Below, piece by piece: positions 32,846-42,900 of a DNA stretch of 64,000 nt (within the stretch, counting starts at the first letter, position 1; each line of letters starts with the position of its first letter). The translations under genes and the position numbers were made by a program. The DNA comes from Arcticibacter eurypsychrophilus (GTDB lineage: Bacteria; Bacteroidota; Bacteroidia; Sphingobacteriales; Sphingobacteriaceae): the NCBI RefSeq assembly GCF_001730525.1, contig NZ_MDFN01000002.1:1-64000 (forward strand), written 5' to 3'. The notes beneath the pieces are model-generated. The model worked only from the letters and a program-made list of their open reading frames with translations. It was not told the origin of the DNA and made no database searches.

Positions 32846-34957
32846 ATGAAATCACCTTACTCCTGTTTTACACTTTTTGTAATAGCCCTACTGTTGTTTT
32901 CATCCTGTAAAAAGGAAACGGCGACAGATAACACGATTATTGATCCTATAGATACGGATATCGCTCCTGATAATTTTAATTTTTCTACGACCCGGGAATT
33001 GACTGTGTCGATTCGGCTTTTATCCAATTCTGGGGAAGCGGTAAAAGGTGTGTTGGTGTCTGTTACAGATCCGGCGAATGCAGAAAATGTATTTTTTAAG
33101 GCTGCTACTGATGCCAGCGGATATGCATACGGAACCATGGTAGTACCTGCTTCAGTGGATACTGTGGTAATCAGCCCTAATTATGTTGGTTTGTTAAATA
33201 ATGTAAAAGCAATAATTTCTTCAAAAAGTTCATTAAATGCCGTAATTGGTGGGACTGCAGGATTTAGCGGAGATGTAATTGCTGAGGCTATTCCGGCTAC
33301 AAGAAGCAGTGGCATGACTACCTTTGGTTTATCCGCTACCGAATTTGTTTACCCCACAGGTTATACAAGTGCTACAGATGCGGTAGTAAATACCACTTTA
33401 TATCCATTTGTACTGGGGAGACCGGTTTACTTGGAAACAACTCCTGATGTTATTCCATCTACATTGTTAACCTACATCAATTCTTCACTTCCCGAAAGCA
33501 AATCACTAACCACTACTCACCCGGAGTACCTGGCGAGTGATGCAATTCCAAATATTATCGTTAAACAAGATGCAGATATATGGCTTACTTTCGTATCTGA
33601 AGGAGCCGGATTCCGTAATGCACTAGCTTATTATACTTTCCCTACAGGATCTACACCAGCAGTAGCATCCGGAGGCACGAATGCAGGCGGGATAGATAAG
33701 GTGACTATGATATTTCCGAATTCATCAGCTTTTGGCTCATTAGGAGGTTTAAGATCAGGCGATAAAGTTAAGCTAGGCCGTTTTACGGCAGGAATAACCA
33801 TTGGGTTTGTTTTACTACGAGATGCATGGGTAGGAAACATGGTGAACACCAGTTATGCTAAATTCTACTCCGATGCGAAGTTTAATCCTGAATCAACAGC
33901 AGCATTAAAAAAACACACGGTGATGCTGTATGATAATGATCATTCCCTGTTCTTGTTTGGTTTTGAAGATCTGAACAGACAGACTGGTTCAGATCAGGAC
34001 TTTAATGATGTGGTTGCCTATGCGACTTCAAATCCAGCTAGTGCTATTTCTAAGGATGGTGTAACTGTAGTTGATAAAATACCTGATGCAGACGAAGATG
34101 GCGTTTTAGATGAGCTGGATGAATTTCCCGACGATCCTTTGCGTGCTTACATTACGTACAGTCCTTCTAAAACAGGATGGTCCACATTGGCATTCGAGGA
34201 TAACTGGCCCAAAATGGGTGATTACGATATGAATGACCTGGTTTTAAATTACCGCTATACATTTGTTAAAAATGCCTCAAACGCAGTAGTGGAAATGAAG
34301 GGCGAGTATCTTGCTGTTGCAGCAGGAGCTGATTATAAAAACGGTTTTGGTGTCCAGTTCCCTTTTAGTTCTTCGAAGGTAAGTTCAGTAACCGGACAAT
34401 CACTTCAATCCAGCACCTATATTATTAAAAATGCAAACGGTACAGAAGCGGGACAAACCAATGCAGTGATCATTCCCTTTGATAATCATCGTAATGTGTT
34501 AAACAATGCGGATAACTCAGCTATTACGAATACATTACCAGGAAAAGCACAGGCTACACCTATACTGGTTACCGTGAATATTACTTTTACTGCACCGATT
34601 GCAGGCAGCGTTTTTGGAACAGCACCTTTCAATCCCTTCCTGATCAGCAACCTGAGAAGAGGTTACGAGATTCATTTGCCGGGTTATAAACCGACAGATA
34701 AAGCAACAAGTACATTAATGGGAACTGAAGACGATAAGAGTTCAGTTGCAGGCAACCTCTATTATAAGAACAAAAACAACGGTCCATGGGCATTAAGTTT
34801 TACAGGAAGCTTTAGCTACCCAATCGAAAAGAGTTCTATTATCGATACGTACTCTCATTTCATGGGTTGGGCGAAGAGTGGCGGAACATCGTTTACAGAT
34901 TGGTACAGCGCTACTACTACAGGGTTTAGAAATACAGCTAAGATTTACAGCAAATAA
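32846..34957 (+). CDS. LruC-domain surface lipoprotein
   Basis: A 703-aa lipoprotein with lipobox FSSC at about residue 20. A carboxypeptidase-regulatory-like region follows (about 50-125). A DUF4114-like motif FGFEDLNRQTGSDQDFNDVV lies near residue 380, then an acidic DADEDGVLDELDEFPDDP calcium-type loop near residue 415. After it comes the LruC domain: FEDNWPKMGDYDMNDLVLNY near residue 450 to the end. LruC proteins are abundant outer-surface proteins of Bacteroidota with unknown ligands; the D-rich loops suggest calcium binding. The gene has its own terminator. Confidence 0.9.
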   Translation: MKSPYSCFTLFVIALLLFSSCKKETATDNTIIDPIDTDIAPDNFNFSTTRELTVSIRLLSNSGEAVKGVLVSVTDPANAENVFFKAATDASGYAYGTMVVPASVDTVVISPNYVGLLNNVKAIISSKSSLNAVIGGTAGFSGDVIAEAIPATRSSGMTTFGLSATEFVYPTGYTSATDAVVNTTLYPFVLGRPVYLETTPDVIPSTLLTYINSSLPESKSLTTTHPEYLASDAIPNIIVKQDADIWLTFVSEGAGFRNALAYYTFPTGSTPAVASGGTNAGGIDKVTMIFPNSSAFGSLGGLRSGDKVKLGRFTAGITIGFVLLRDAWVGNMVNTSYAKFYSDAKFNPESTAALKKHTVMLYDNDHSLFLFGFEDLNRQTGSDQDFNDVVAYATSNPASAISKDGVTVVDKIPDADEDGVLDELDEFPDDPLRAYITYSPSKTGWSTLAFEDNWPKMGDYDMNDLVLNYRYTFVKNASNAVVEMKGEYLAVAAGADYKNGFGVQFPFSSSKVSSVTGQSLQSSTYIIKNANGTEAGQTNAVIIPFDNHRNVLNNADNSAITNTLPGKAQATPILVTVNITFTAPIAGSVFGTAPFNPFLISNLRRGYEIHLPGYKPTDKATSTLMGTEDDKSSVAGNLYYKNKNNGPWALSFTGSFSYPIEKSSIIDTYSHFMGWAKSGGTSFTDWYSATTTGFRNTAKIYSK

Positions 34958-34967
34958 GATTTTAACC

Positions 34968-35030
34968 GATCATCACATTGATCAAAAAGCCGGTTTGGAA
35001 ACAGAGGGCTTTTTGATTAATATGATGATC
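34968..35030. terminator. Bidirectional terminator between LruC gene and locus B tail
   Basis: An 11-bp stem ATCAAAAAGCC (34981-34991) / GGCTTTTTGAT (35007-35017), with outer arms GATCATCA / TGATGATC, gives T-rich tails on both strands. It serves the LruC gene on plus and the GT2 gene on minus. Confidence 0.88.
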
Positions 35031-35039
35031 TTTCCTGAA

Positions 35040-35936
35040 TTATTTCCCAAAAATGCGCTGCAGAAAGAATCTTGCTTTTTGTTTTATCACAACTTTCAAA
35101 GGCACCCGGATAGCCAGTTCATTTAATCTACGGAACACATATTCAGGCACTAACAACTTGCGCTTTATAAGGTGATCGTACAGATACAGATCCCAAAACT
35201 GTGCTAACTGAATAGTTAAGAGCCCCTCATTGCTCAAATGCTGTTTGATCCTTAAACGCAGGGATACTCTGTTTTCGAGGATACGGATCAATCTCTGCTT
35301 GTTTAAACTATTGGATACGGAATTTTCGAGACTATAAACAATCGTACGGGGGTGCATATCAAAACCAATTACAGCATGGGCCACTATCATTCTAAACAGC
35401 ATATCATATTCCTGTGATGATGTCAAACTCTCATCCCATCCGCCTACAGCAAGAACAGCTTCTTTTCGCCATAGGTTAGCGCTGGTAATGCCCAGCTTGG
35501 AGGAGATCAGTGATTCATAAATATTAGCATTACGGGGTACTTTAAGGGTATTTATAACTTTTCCATCGACTAGTTTATTCAAATAATAGGCCCCGGAAAC
35601 AATGTCGCAACTGGTATTTTCGGCAATTTCTACTTGCTTTTCAATTTTATCGGAATACAGTTCGTCATCAGAATCCATAAACTGGATCCATTCCCCTTTG
35701 GCATATTTAAGTCCTTTGTTGCGTGCAGCAGGAGCTCCGGGTTTCATCTCTATATAGGTATAGATCTTATCTGGATACAATGCACAATAACCATCCAACA
35801 CACTTTGCGTCTGATCAGCCGAATTATTATTCACTAAAATTAATTCCCAGTCAGTATATGTTTGTTTCAGTACGCTTTCTATGGCACGACTCACAAAAGA
35901 CTGACAATTATAGCAAGGCATAATAACAGATATCAT
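35040..35936 (-). CDS. GT2 family glycosyltransferase
   Basis: A 298-aa GT-A protein. MISVIMPCYNCQSFVSRAIE starts it, LVNNNSADQT is the first donor motif and FMDSDDELY near residue 90 is the DxD motif. The C-terminal 80 residues are basic and helical. It is the last gene of locus B on the minus strand, nine bases after the preceding GT2. Because a terminator separates this GT pair from the xylanase genes, it may be transcribed from a separate promoter. Confidence 0.88.
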   Translation of the reverse strand: MISVIMPCYNCQSFVSRAIESVLKQTYTDWELILVNNNSADQTQSVLDGYCALYPDKIYTYIEMKPGAPAARNKGLKYAKGEWIQFMDSDDELYSDKIEKQVEIAENTSCDIVSGAYYLNKLVDGKVINTLKVPRNANIYESLISSKLGITSANLWRKEAVLAVGGWDESLTSSQEYDMLFRMIVAHAVIGFDMHPRTIVYSLENSVSNSLNKQRLIRILENRVSLRLRIKQHLSNEGLLTIQLAQFWDLYLYDHLIKRKLLVPEYVFRRLNELAIRVPLKVVIKQKARFFLQRIFGK

Positions 35937-35945
35937 AGCTTCAGA

Positions 35946-36908
35946 TTAATTAACTTCCATATCAGCCAGCTGTTTAATCAATTTCTTATTGGTGGGGCAG
36001 ATCTGAATATATGCACCATCTTTATTACAAATTTTCCGAGTTCTTCGGATTTTTCCCAAAGAGGAAAATATATACCTCCCCCCCTTCAATTCTGCACCTA
36101 ATGAATCAAACTTTCCTCTGATCAGGTAGATGGCCAGAGTCTTAACAAAAGTTGTAGTGTATATCAATACTTCTTTATAAAAGTTATTATTCAGATCCTT
36201 TAAAATACAGATCTGTTTGATGACAGCGATCAGACGATTATGCTTGACCGAAGGAGGCCGCTTTTCCCGATCATGGTAACCGCGAAAATAAGGTGCAAGT
36301 CCTAGTTTAAAACCCTTTAACCTGGATCTGTTCATGTAATCGACATCCTCTCCATAAACATTAAACAGGGGATCAAAAAGGCCTACCTTTTGCATGCACT
36401 CTTTAGAGACCAGCCACATTGCAGCATTAACAAAGTACAAATCATATATCTCTTTTATCGTATTGAGATAGAGATCGGAAAGAAAGCCAGGACAGCGGTA
36501 TTCGCGGCAATAGGTTGAGAAATTAAAATCCAGTGCAGTTCCTGCTCCATTTACATGTATGGGACTTACAATTCCATACTGCTTATTCTGCAAATGTATC
36601 TTTATTAACCCTTCTATCGTATCTTTTTCTATCCAGGCATCCTGATTAAGGAGAAAAACATAATCAACTCCTTCTTCAATTGCTTTGCGTAATAAGATAT
36701 TGTTTGACTTAGCAAATCCCAAATCTATTTCATTGCATATTAGGTTAACTTCCGGAAATTTGGTCTGGATAATGTCCACAGTTTGATCCGTAGAAACATT
36801 GTCTATGATATTTATGTGCACGCCGATACTTGAATTCAATACACTATTGATACATTTTTCGATCCAATTGGCCCCATTGTGAGTGGATATAATGACATGA
36901 ACATTCAT
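35946..36908 (-). CDS. GT2 family glycosyltransferase (NQDAW type)
   Basis: A 320-aa GT-A protein with IISTHNGANWIEKCINSVLN, DNVSTDQTVDII and FLLNQDAWIEKD as donor-site motifs. YGEDVDYMNRSRLKGFKLGL near residue 190 matches the equivalent region of the locus A GT2 at 8777-9652. Both also have SDLY-N-x-(I/V)-K-(E/D)-(I/V)-Y before it. The two loci therefore share a paralogous transferase, perhaps with the same donor. The gene follows a strong terminator, so it needs its own promoter within about 65 bases. Confidence 0.88.
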   Translation of the reverse strand: MNVHVIISTHNGANWIEKCINSVLNSSIGVHINIIDNVSTDQTVDIIQTKFPEVNLICNEIDLGFAKSNNILLRKAIEEGVDYVFLLNQDAWIEKDTIEGLIKIHLQNKQYGIVSPIHVNGAGTALDFNFSTYCREYRCPGFLSDLYLNTIKEIYDLYFVNAAMWLVSKECMQKVGLFDPLFNVYGEDVDYMNRSRLKGFKLGLAPYFRGYHDREKRPPSVKHNRLIAVIKQICILKDLNNNFYKEVLIYTTTFVKTLAIYLIRGKFDSLGAELKGGRYIFSSLGKIRRTRKICNKDGAYIQICPTNKKLIKQLADMEVN

Positions 36909-36973
36909 ATATCAAATATATTCATTGAAATTGTGACTTAATTGCACATTTTTTGTACAAACGATCTTAAAAT

Positions 36974-37009
36974 AAAAAAGGCTGTTTCGATTAGGAAACA
37001 GCCTTTTTT
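36974..37009 (-). terminator. Terminator after GH10 xylanase gene 1
   Basis: A 15-bp stem AAAAAAGGCTGTTTC / GAAACAGCCTTTTTT with a 6-base loop, followed on the minus strand by the T-rich arm. It lies 23 bases after the xylanase stop. Confidence 0.93.
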
Positions 37010-37031
37010 GTAGAATAAGAGAATTTTAATT

Positions 37032-38117
37032 TTATTTAACGCCATCCAGTATACCTTGGTAAGCAGGCTTTCTCTGGTAGTTGGCATCGAAAGGTAATGG
37101 ATAGTCTGGTCTGCTTTTCAAATGAGAATCATTGTCAGTCAGGTTCCATGTTGTAATTCCCCATTGTTGTGCTTTTGGAATTGCATTGTATAATTTAAAA
37201 ATGGTTTTGTATGCTTCGGCTTGTTGAGTTATCCGCTCGGCAGTCGGAACATACCCCTTAACACCTTCCGGATTTACGGCTATATCTAATTCAGATATAT
37301 GTACTAAAAGACCTGTTGCAGCAGTTTCATTAATCGCTTTAGTCCAGCTGCTGGTTCCCCTGTTATAACGGGTGTGGAACTGCATGCCTATTCCATCAAT
37401 AGGTACTTTTTTAGCTCTTAATGCTTTAACATATGCGATAATTCCTTCTCTTCTGCTGTTACCATTTTCATGACCATAGTCATTGATAAACAATTTAGCT
37501 GCAGGATCTGCACGATGAGCAAAAATAAACGCCATATCAATATAATTAGGTCCTAAATGCTGACGCCAGATTGTATTTTGAATATTACCGCTGTCATCGA
37601 AAGCTTCGTTAATTACGTCCCAAGATGCAACTCTACCCTTGAAATGTTTTACAACAGTAGTAATATGTAATTCAAACATTTTTTTCCATGCCGGATAATC
37701 TCCCTGGAAATTCTTAATCCATGCCGGTAATGAACTATCCCATATTAAAGTATGACCATGTACACGTTTACCATTTGCAATAGCAAAATTAACCAGGTAA
37801 TCAGCATCTGTAAAGTTGTAAGTGTCTTGTGCGGGATGTAATGCACCAATTTTCATGGCATTTTCAGCAGTCAGACTGCTATACTCTTTAATGATCAGAT
37901 CCCTGTATTCTGGTCTGCTCTTCATGTGGTTCACATTTACTGCTGCACCAAATTTAAAGGGCAAATTTTTAAGGGTTACACCTTCATCTAAGGCAAGAGT
38001 TGAACTGGTAGTAGCGGATTCGGATTCCTGTGTTGTAATTGCGTTTTCACTTTCTTCTTTAGCACATCCGAAGCTTCCTAACACCAGGCATGCAATCAGA
38101 ATTTTGAATTTGTTCAT
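37032..38117 (-). CDS. GH10 endo-1,4-beta-xylanase lipoprotein (1)
   Basis: A 361-aa protein with a lipoprotein signal ending GSFGC (Cys18). A Ser/Thr/Glu-rich spacer runs to about residue 48. A complete GH10 TIM barrel follows: SLTAENAMKIGALHP, VHGHTLIWDSSLPAW, acid/base Glu171 in WDVINEAF, nucleophile Glu276 in HISELD, and WGITTWNLTDNDSH. It is anchored in the outer membrane and would cut beta-1,4-xylan or a similar beta-1,4 backbone. It is a single-gene unit between terminators inside locus B, and paralogous to the next gene. Confidence 0.95.
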   Translation of the reverse strand: MNKFKILIACLVLGSFGCAKEESENAITTQESESATTSSTLALDEGVTLKNLPFKFGAAVNVNHMKSRPEYRDLIIKEYSSLTAENAMKIGALHPAQDTYNFTDADYLVNFAIANGKRVHGHTLIWDSSLPAWIKNFQGDYPAWKKMFELHITTVVKHFKGRVASWDVINEAFDDSGNIQNTIWRQHLGPNYIDMAFIFAHRADPAAKLFINDYGHENGNSRREGIIAYVKALRAKKVPIDGIGMQFHTRYNRGTSSWTKAINETAATGLLVHISELDIAVNPEGVKGYVPTAERITQQAEAYKTIFKLYNAIPKAQQWGITTWNLTDNDSHLKSRPDYPLPFDANYQRKPAYQGILDGVK

Positions 38118-38210
38118 AATTTTACGGAAAATTGTTTTGTTGTGTAATTAGCTGATTGATATACACTTTCGTATTAGGCTTTACGGAATTATACATGCAG
38201 TGGTTACATA

Positions 38211-38230
38211 TTTTCTCATATTTTCTCATA
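38211..38230. repeat. Tandem 10-bp repeat upstream of xylanase 1
   Basis: TTTTCTCATA is present twice in exact tandem about 95 bases before the xylanase start. The 10-bp (one helical turn) spacing resembles paired operator half-sites. Confidence 0.5.
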
Positions 38231-38272
38231 TCGTGTAAAAATACCACATTTACAGAATTCACTTTTACATAA

Positions 38273-38320
38273 AAAAGCCAGAAGGCCGTATCGAATCATC
38301 AATACGGCCTTCCGGCTTTT
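38273..38320 (-). terminator. Terminator after GH10 xylanase gene 2
   Basis: An 18-of-19-bp stem (AAAAGCCAGAAGGCCGTAT against ATACGGCCTTCCGGCTTTT, one mismatch) with a 10-base loop, T-rich on the minus strand side. It lies about 30 bases after the xylanase 2 stop. Confidence 0.93.
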
Positions 38321-38351
38321 AAGTGCTTTTATTTAGATTTGAAGGGGGAAT

Positions 38352-39452
38352 CTAATTCACACCATCCAGAATTCCCTGATAGGCTGGTTTTTTTTGATAA
38401 TTACCATCAAAGGGTAATGGCCAATCGGGCCGATCATAATAGTTCAGTACCCAGCTATCTTTATCCGTTACATTCCATAAGGTAATACCAAACTGTTGTT
38501 TTTTAGGCAGTGCATTATAACTTCTAACGATATACTCATACTTAGCTGCCTGCTCGCGCTCAAGCAATGAACTCAGCAGTAAAGATTGTAGACTTGCCGG
38601 GTTTAAGGAAATCTCCATTTCAGAGATATGTACTTTCAAACCGGTAGCAGCAATCTCATTTAAGGCACGGGAAAATTTAGCATCAGGCAAATTTACACGG
38701 GAATGAAACTGTGTACCTATCCCATCAATAGGAATACCGCGCTCTATCATTCCTTCTACATACTTAACAAGTCCACGACGTTTATTGTTGCCATATTCCA
38801 TTCCATAGTCATTAATGAAAAGGATTGCAGATGGATCAGCACGATGTGCAAAGATGAAGGCCATGTCAATATAATTTGGCCCTAGCTTTTGACGCCATAT
38901 GGTATTCTTTAGATCACCATTATCAGCAAACGCTTCGTTAATTACATCCCAGGCAACCACTTTGCCTTTGAAATGTTTAACCACTTGAGTGATGTGCGCT
39001 TTAAACATTTGTTTCCATTCCGGATAACCCCCTTTAAAATCCTTTACCCAACCCGGCAATGAGTTACCCCAAATTAAAGCATGTCCATAAACGCGTTTGT
39101 TGTTTTCTTCAGCAAATTTAACCAAGTCATCTGCTTCCGACCATTTATAGGTTGTTGCAGAGGGACGCAGGCTTTTCATTTTCATGGCAGTTTCGGCTGA
39201 AATGCTATTGTATTCCTTTATTACAATATCGCGATACCTGCTATCCCTTTTGAGGATACCCATGTTGATGCCAACTCCAATTGGGAAGGGAAGGGTGTTT
39301 TGAAAAGTGTTATCATCACTCAATTTTAGTGTAGATACATCAGTTGCAGCTATCGTTTTATCCGCAGTAACTTGATTTGGTTCGCTATCATTCTTAGCGC
39401 AGCTTGTACATCCAATTACAAGGAATGCAAGGAGGATTTTGAAATTGTTCAT
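38352..39452 (-). CDS. GH10 endo-1,4-beta-xylanase lipoprotein (2)
   Basis: The frame extends upstream to 39554, but the ATG at 39452 gives MNNFKILLAFLVIGCTSCAK, a clean lipoprotein signal (Cys18). The upstream 34 residues are polar and not signal-like, so I use 39452 (366 aa). The GH10 barrel has Glu173 in WDVINEAF and Glu278 in HISEMEI. It is closely similar to xylanase 1 but carries different substrate-loop residues (LNPASLQSLLLSSLLEREQA near residue 283), so the two may prefer different chain positions or branches. It lies between its own terminator and an inverted repeat. Confidence 0.95.
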   Translation of the reverse strand: MNNFKILLAFLVIGCTSCAKNDSEPNQVTADKTIAATDVSTLKLSDDNTFQNTLPFPIGVGINMGILKRDSRYRDIVIKEYNSISAETAMKMKSLRPSATTYKWSEADDLVKFAEENNKRVYGHALIWGNSLPGWVKDFKGGYPEWKQMFKAHITQVVKHFKGKVVAWDVINEAFADNGDLKNTIWRQKLGPNYIDMAFIFAHRADPSAILFINDYGMEYGNNKRRGLVKYVEGMIERGIPIDGIGTQFHSRVNLPDAKFSRALNEIAATGLKVHISEMEISLNPASLQSLLLSSLLEREQAAKYEYIVRSYNALPKKQQFGITLWNVTDKDSWVLNYYDRPDWPLPFDGNYQKKPAYQGILDGVN

Positions 39453-39533
39453 ACTTCGATTTTTATTTAGTTTTTGGGTGCAATTAAACAGACAAAAGTT
39501 CAAAAAATTGAGGATGATTGAAGTGCTTTGAAT

Positions 39534-39575
39534 ATCACCAGAAGTTTCCGTCATTTGCCGGAAACTTCTGGTGAT
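39534..39575 (-). terminator. Perfect inverted repeat after the UDP-glucose dehydrogenase gene
   Basis: A perfect 16-bp stem ATCACCAGAAGTTTCC / GGAAACTTCTGGTGAT with a 10-base loop, about 110 bases beyond the dehydrogenase stop. It probably ends the main locus B transcript, although a T-run is weak. Confidence 0.7.
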
Positions 39576-39682
39576 AAAATGGCCAAATATATTGGTAGAT
39601 GTAGGGTCAGAACCTGATTAACAGGCATCTGATAAGCTTTATTCAGGAAGTGTGAGAGCCATCCTGTAAAAGCATATTATTA

Positions 39683-41080
39683 TTAGGCTGTACCAATAGA
39701 CTTCACCTGAAAACCAATGGCTTTCAGCTTTTCTTTGTCTAATAAGTTACGTCCATCAAATACGTTGGCAGGCTTTAACATACTATCATAAATACGTTGC
39801 CAGTCATATGTTTTAAATTCGTCCCATTCAGTTAGAATAGCTATAGCATGAGCATCCTTGCAGGCTTCATAAGGATCCATGGTTACCTTCAGTCCAAAAC
39901 GATTTTCCTGAGGATCGCGTGATCGCAGATAATCCAGATCAGCATATACCTGAGATTCCTGTACTTTAGGATCATAAACCGTGATCTTAGCCTGCTCAAA
40001 CAAAAGATGATCGGCTACATAGATCGCTGCGGATTCTCTGGTATCGTTGGTATCCTTTTTAAAGGCCCAGCCTAAGAAAGCAATTTTCTTTCCGTTTACC
40101 GTATTGTAAGAGGTCCGGATAATTTCATTAGCAAACCTTTTTTTCTGATGGTCGTTTATAATAATCACTTGTTCCCAGTAATCCGCTACTTCTTGCAAGC
40201 CATATGAACGGGCAATATAAACCAGGTTTAGAATATCTTTTTGAAAACAAGATCCGCCGAAACCAACAGATGCTTTCAAAAACTTTGGTCCAATGCGACT
40301 GTCTGTACCTATAGCACGTGAAACTTCAGAAATATCTGCTTCTGTTTTTTCACATAATTCAGAAAGCGAGTTAATAGAAGATACACGCTGAGCAAGGAAT
40401 GCATTGGCAGTCAGCTTAGATAGCTCAGAAGACCAAATATTTGTAGTCAAAATCCGCTCTCTGGGTACCCAGTTCGCATAAATATCAACCAATGCCTGCA
40501 TGGCTTCTTTTCCTTCTTCAGTACTATCTCCACCAATTAACACCCGGTCAGGAGCGTTCAAATCTTCTATCGCAGTACCTTCGGCAAGGAATTCAGGGTT
40601 TGAAAGAATCTGAAATTTACAACCGCTTCCGGTATGTGCCAGAATATCTTTGATTGCACTGGCTGTACGAACAGGAAGTGTAGATTTTTCTACTACGATC
40701 TTATCTGTTTTGGATACACGGGCAATCTGACGGGCACACAATTCGATCCATTTCAGATCGGCAGCTTGTCCAATACCTGCACCATAGGTTTTAGTAGGCG
40801 TATTCACAGAAATGAAAACCATGTCTGCTTCATCTATAGCCTCGTCTACTGCAGTAGAGAAGAATAAGTTCCGGCCTCTTGCCTCAGCAACTACTTCACT
40901 TAAGCCTGGTTCGAAAACAGGGATATTATTTGTGTCTGGATCATTCCATGCTGCTATGCGCTCTTCGTTCAGGTCCACTACAGTAACTTTAATATGGGGA
41001 CATTTTTTAGCGATAACTGTCATCGTTGGACCACCTACGTAGCCAGCTCCAATGCAGCAAATCTTAGTAATTTTCGTCAT
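39683..41080 (-). CDS. ugd: UDP-glucose 6-dehydrogenase (eukaryote-like type)
   Basis: A 465-aa protein. The [11 protein letters not shown]-binding loop is at residue 11. [20 protein letters not shown] (about 95) and [10 protein letters not shown] (131) follow. The catalytic Cys278 is in [10 protein letters not shown], and [17 protein letters not shown] near residue 335 is the C-terminal UDP-binding part. The long form with K-T-Y-G-x-G matches the eukaryote-type UGDH also found in Bacteroidota. It makes UDP-glucuronate from UDP-glucose and two NAD+. Its place in locus B predicts a glucuronate (or a derived xylose/galacturonate) in that polymer, so an acidic polysaccharide. Confidence 0.96.
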   Translation of the reverse strand: MTKITKICCIGAGYVGGPTMTVIAKKCPHIKVTVVDLNEERIAAWNDPDTNNIPVFEPGLSEVVAEARGRNLFFSTAVDEAIDEADMVFISVNTPTKTYGAGIGQAADLKWIELCARQIARVSKTDKIVVEKSTLPVRTASAIKDILAHTGSGCKFQILSNPEFLAEGTAIEDLNAPDRVLIGGDSTEEGKEAMQALVDIYANWVPRERILTTNIWSSELSKLTANAFLAQRVSSINSLSELCEKTEADISEVSRAIGTDSRIGPKFLKASVGFGGSCFQKDILNLVYIARSYGLQEVADYWEQVIIINDHQKKRFANEIIRTSYNTVNGKKIAFLGWAFKKDTNDTRESAAIYVADHLLFEQAKITVYDPKVQESQVYADLDYLRSRDPQENRFGLKVTMDPYEACKDAHAIAILTEWDEFKTYDWQRIYDSMLKPANVFDGRNLLDKEKLKAIGFQVKSIGTA

Positions 41081-41094
41081 ATGTTCAAATGAAA

Positions 41095-42900
41095 TTAAAT
41101 TTGTTGTAAAGATACCATTCGTTTAAATCGCTCCGACTTCTCCACCATTTCTTTAAACTTGCCACTGTAAGTTACCTCCCCCTGGTCTAGCATATATATT
41201 CTATCAGCATTTTTTATTGTAGAAAGCCGATGTGCAATAATAATCATCGTATAACTTCCCTGCAACTTTTCTATGTTTTGTTGGATAACTAATTCTGTTT
41301 CTGAATCCAATGCAGAGGTCGCTTCATCCAAAATAAGGATGTCGGCATTTTTATATAACTCGCGAGCAATTGAGATCCGTTGTTTTTGTCCTCCGGAAAT
41401 CAGCATACCTTTATCACCCAGACTAGTAAGCTCCTTTTCCGGAAGTGATTCAATAAAGGCAGTTAATGATGACATCTCACAAACTTTCCAGAATTGCTTC
41501 TTATTTTCTTCAGTTGGTTCAGCCCAAAAGGTAACATTATTAAATACGTCATCTTTAAATATCACCGCTTCCTGAGAGATATAGCCTATGCGACTACGAA
41601 AGCTGTCCAGATTATACTCTGTAACCGGAACTCCATCAACATACATGTTTCCACTGTTCATAGGCAGAAGTCCGGTAACAATATTAATCAGGGTAGTTTT
41701 ACCCGAACCACTCTCCCCCACCAATGCAATCGTCTGGTTTTTCGGAATTTCTATATCCACATTATTCAGCACAGTGGTATCACCATATTTAAAAATCAGA
41801 TTCTTAATCTCAATACTATGTTGAAATCCAGCAAAAGGTTGTGGTACCTGCACTTCTTTATTTTCTTTCATTTCATCGATCAGCTTAGAAACTGAATCTA
41901 TGGCACCCACATTCTGAATAAAGTTCTGCCACGAATTCTGGAAGTTCATCAGGAATGTTAAAGCACGATAAAAAAGCAATAAACTTAGTATGATGGAGCC
42001 AAGGTTTCCACCTAAAAATTTGATTTGTACAATGATTACGACAATAACGATCAGCATCACCATCGGCTCTTTGATACTAGTAGTTACAGCCTGATAATAA
42101 CCTACCTTAGTATTCAATGCCTCACTTTCTTTGATCACTTTTCTAATCTTGCCCGAGAAACCCTTGAATTGATTGGTTGCCTTTAAGTATTTAAAGTAAT
42201 GCACTGCTTCGATCAGGTGAGAGTTGAACACATTACCGCGGGAGGAAATCTTCATGGAAGTTTTCTTCACAGTCTTCACCGCTTTACTGAAAACCAAATT
42301 GGAGAGCAGTGAACCTATAGCGACCAGAATTGCAAACTGCCAGTTGGCCAGAAAGGCCATGATCACATAAGTCAGCAACATGGCAACTCCACTCACTGAG
42401 TTCAGATAATGGGTAATCGCCAATTGTAGTTTTTGTACTTCCGAAGTAAGGATATTTTGAATCTTTCCTGCATCCAGCTTCAGAAAACCATTATAACTCA
42501 GGGACTGCATGTCGGAAGTCAGTCCAAAGCGCAATTTCTTAATAAACGTTTGTTTCAAACGTACCTGTGAGCTTAGCTGGAAGAATTTGAGTCCCCCTTT
42601 TGTGGCAAACAGGATGCCCATCAGTCCTAATACACTATAAATGTTAACCGGCACATGTACAGCATGAAACATATCAGTCAGAAAATGAAGATTACCCATT
42701 TCATTTCCGGTACGCATATTTCCGTCATTATCCATTAATTTCAACAAAGGAATAAACATAGCCAGACCGATACCATCAAGACAGCTTACCATAACATTGA
42801 GTACCATGTCAAATAGAAAGCGGATACCTAGCTTCTCATAAAAGAAGTTAAAATATTCGCCTAAGAACTTATAGTTTGGTTTAAATTTCTCTTTTTTCAT
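41095..42900 (-). CDS. ABC exporter (MsbA/PglK-like), possible lipid-oligosaccharide flippase
   Basis: A 601-aa half-transporter. Six TM helices lie in residues about 25-330, followed by an ATPase domain with Walker [11 protein letters not shown] near residue 395, signature [10 protein letters not shown] near 500, Walker B ILILDEAT and the H-loop IIIAHRLST. Locus B has no Wzx, so this exporter may flip the lipid-linked repeat unit, as PglK does in Campylobacter. Other exports are possible. It overlaps the Wzy-like gene by 20 bases and is followed by ugd within 15 bases. Confidence 0.9.
   Translation of the reverse strand: MKKEKFKPNYKFLGEYFNFFYEKLGIRFLFDMVLNVMVSCLDGIGLAMFIPLLKLMDNDGNMRTGNEMGNLHFLTDMFHAVHVPVNIYSVLGLMGILFATKGGLKFFQLSSQVRLKQTFIKKLRFGLTSDMQSLSYNGFLKLDAGKIQNILTSEVQKLQLAITHYLNSVSGVAMLLTYVIMAFLANWQFAILVAIGSLLSNLVFSKAVKTVKKTSMKISSRGNVFNSHLIEAVHYFKYLKATNQFKGFSGKIRKVIKESEALNTKVGYYQAVTTSIKEPMVMLIVIVVIIVQIKFLGGNLGSIILSLLLFYRALTFLMNFQNSWQNFIQNVGAIDSVSKLIDEMKENKEVQVPQPFAGFQHSIEIKNLIFKYGDTTVLNNVDIEIPKNQTIALVGESGSGKTTLINIVTGLLPMNSGNMYVDGVPVTEYNLDSFRSRIGYISQEAVIFKDDVFNNVTFWAEPTEENKKQFWKVCEMSSLTAFIESLPEKELTSLGDKGMLISGGQKQRISIARELYKNADILILDEATSALDSETELVIQQNIEKLQGSYTMIIIAHRLSTIKNADRIYMLDQGEVTYSGKFKEMVEKSERFKRMVSLQQI

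Noticed and set aside
38205-38231. CRISPR-like repeats
   Set aside because: Only two adjacent 10-bp units without spacers; no CRISPR array or cas genes anywhere in the window.
39453-39554. N-terminal extension of xylanase 2
   Set aside because: The added residues hide the lipoprotein signal that begins at the ATG at 39452.
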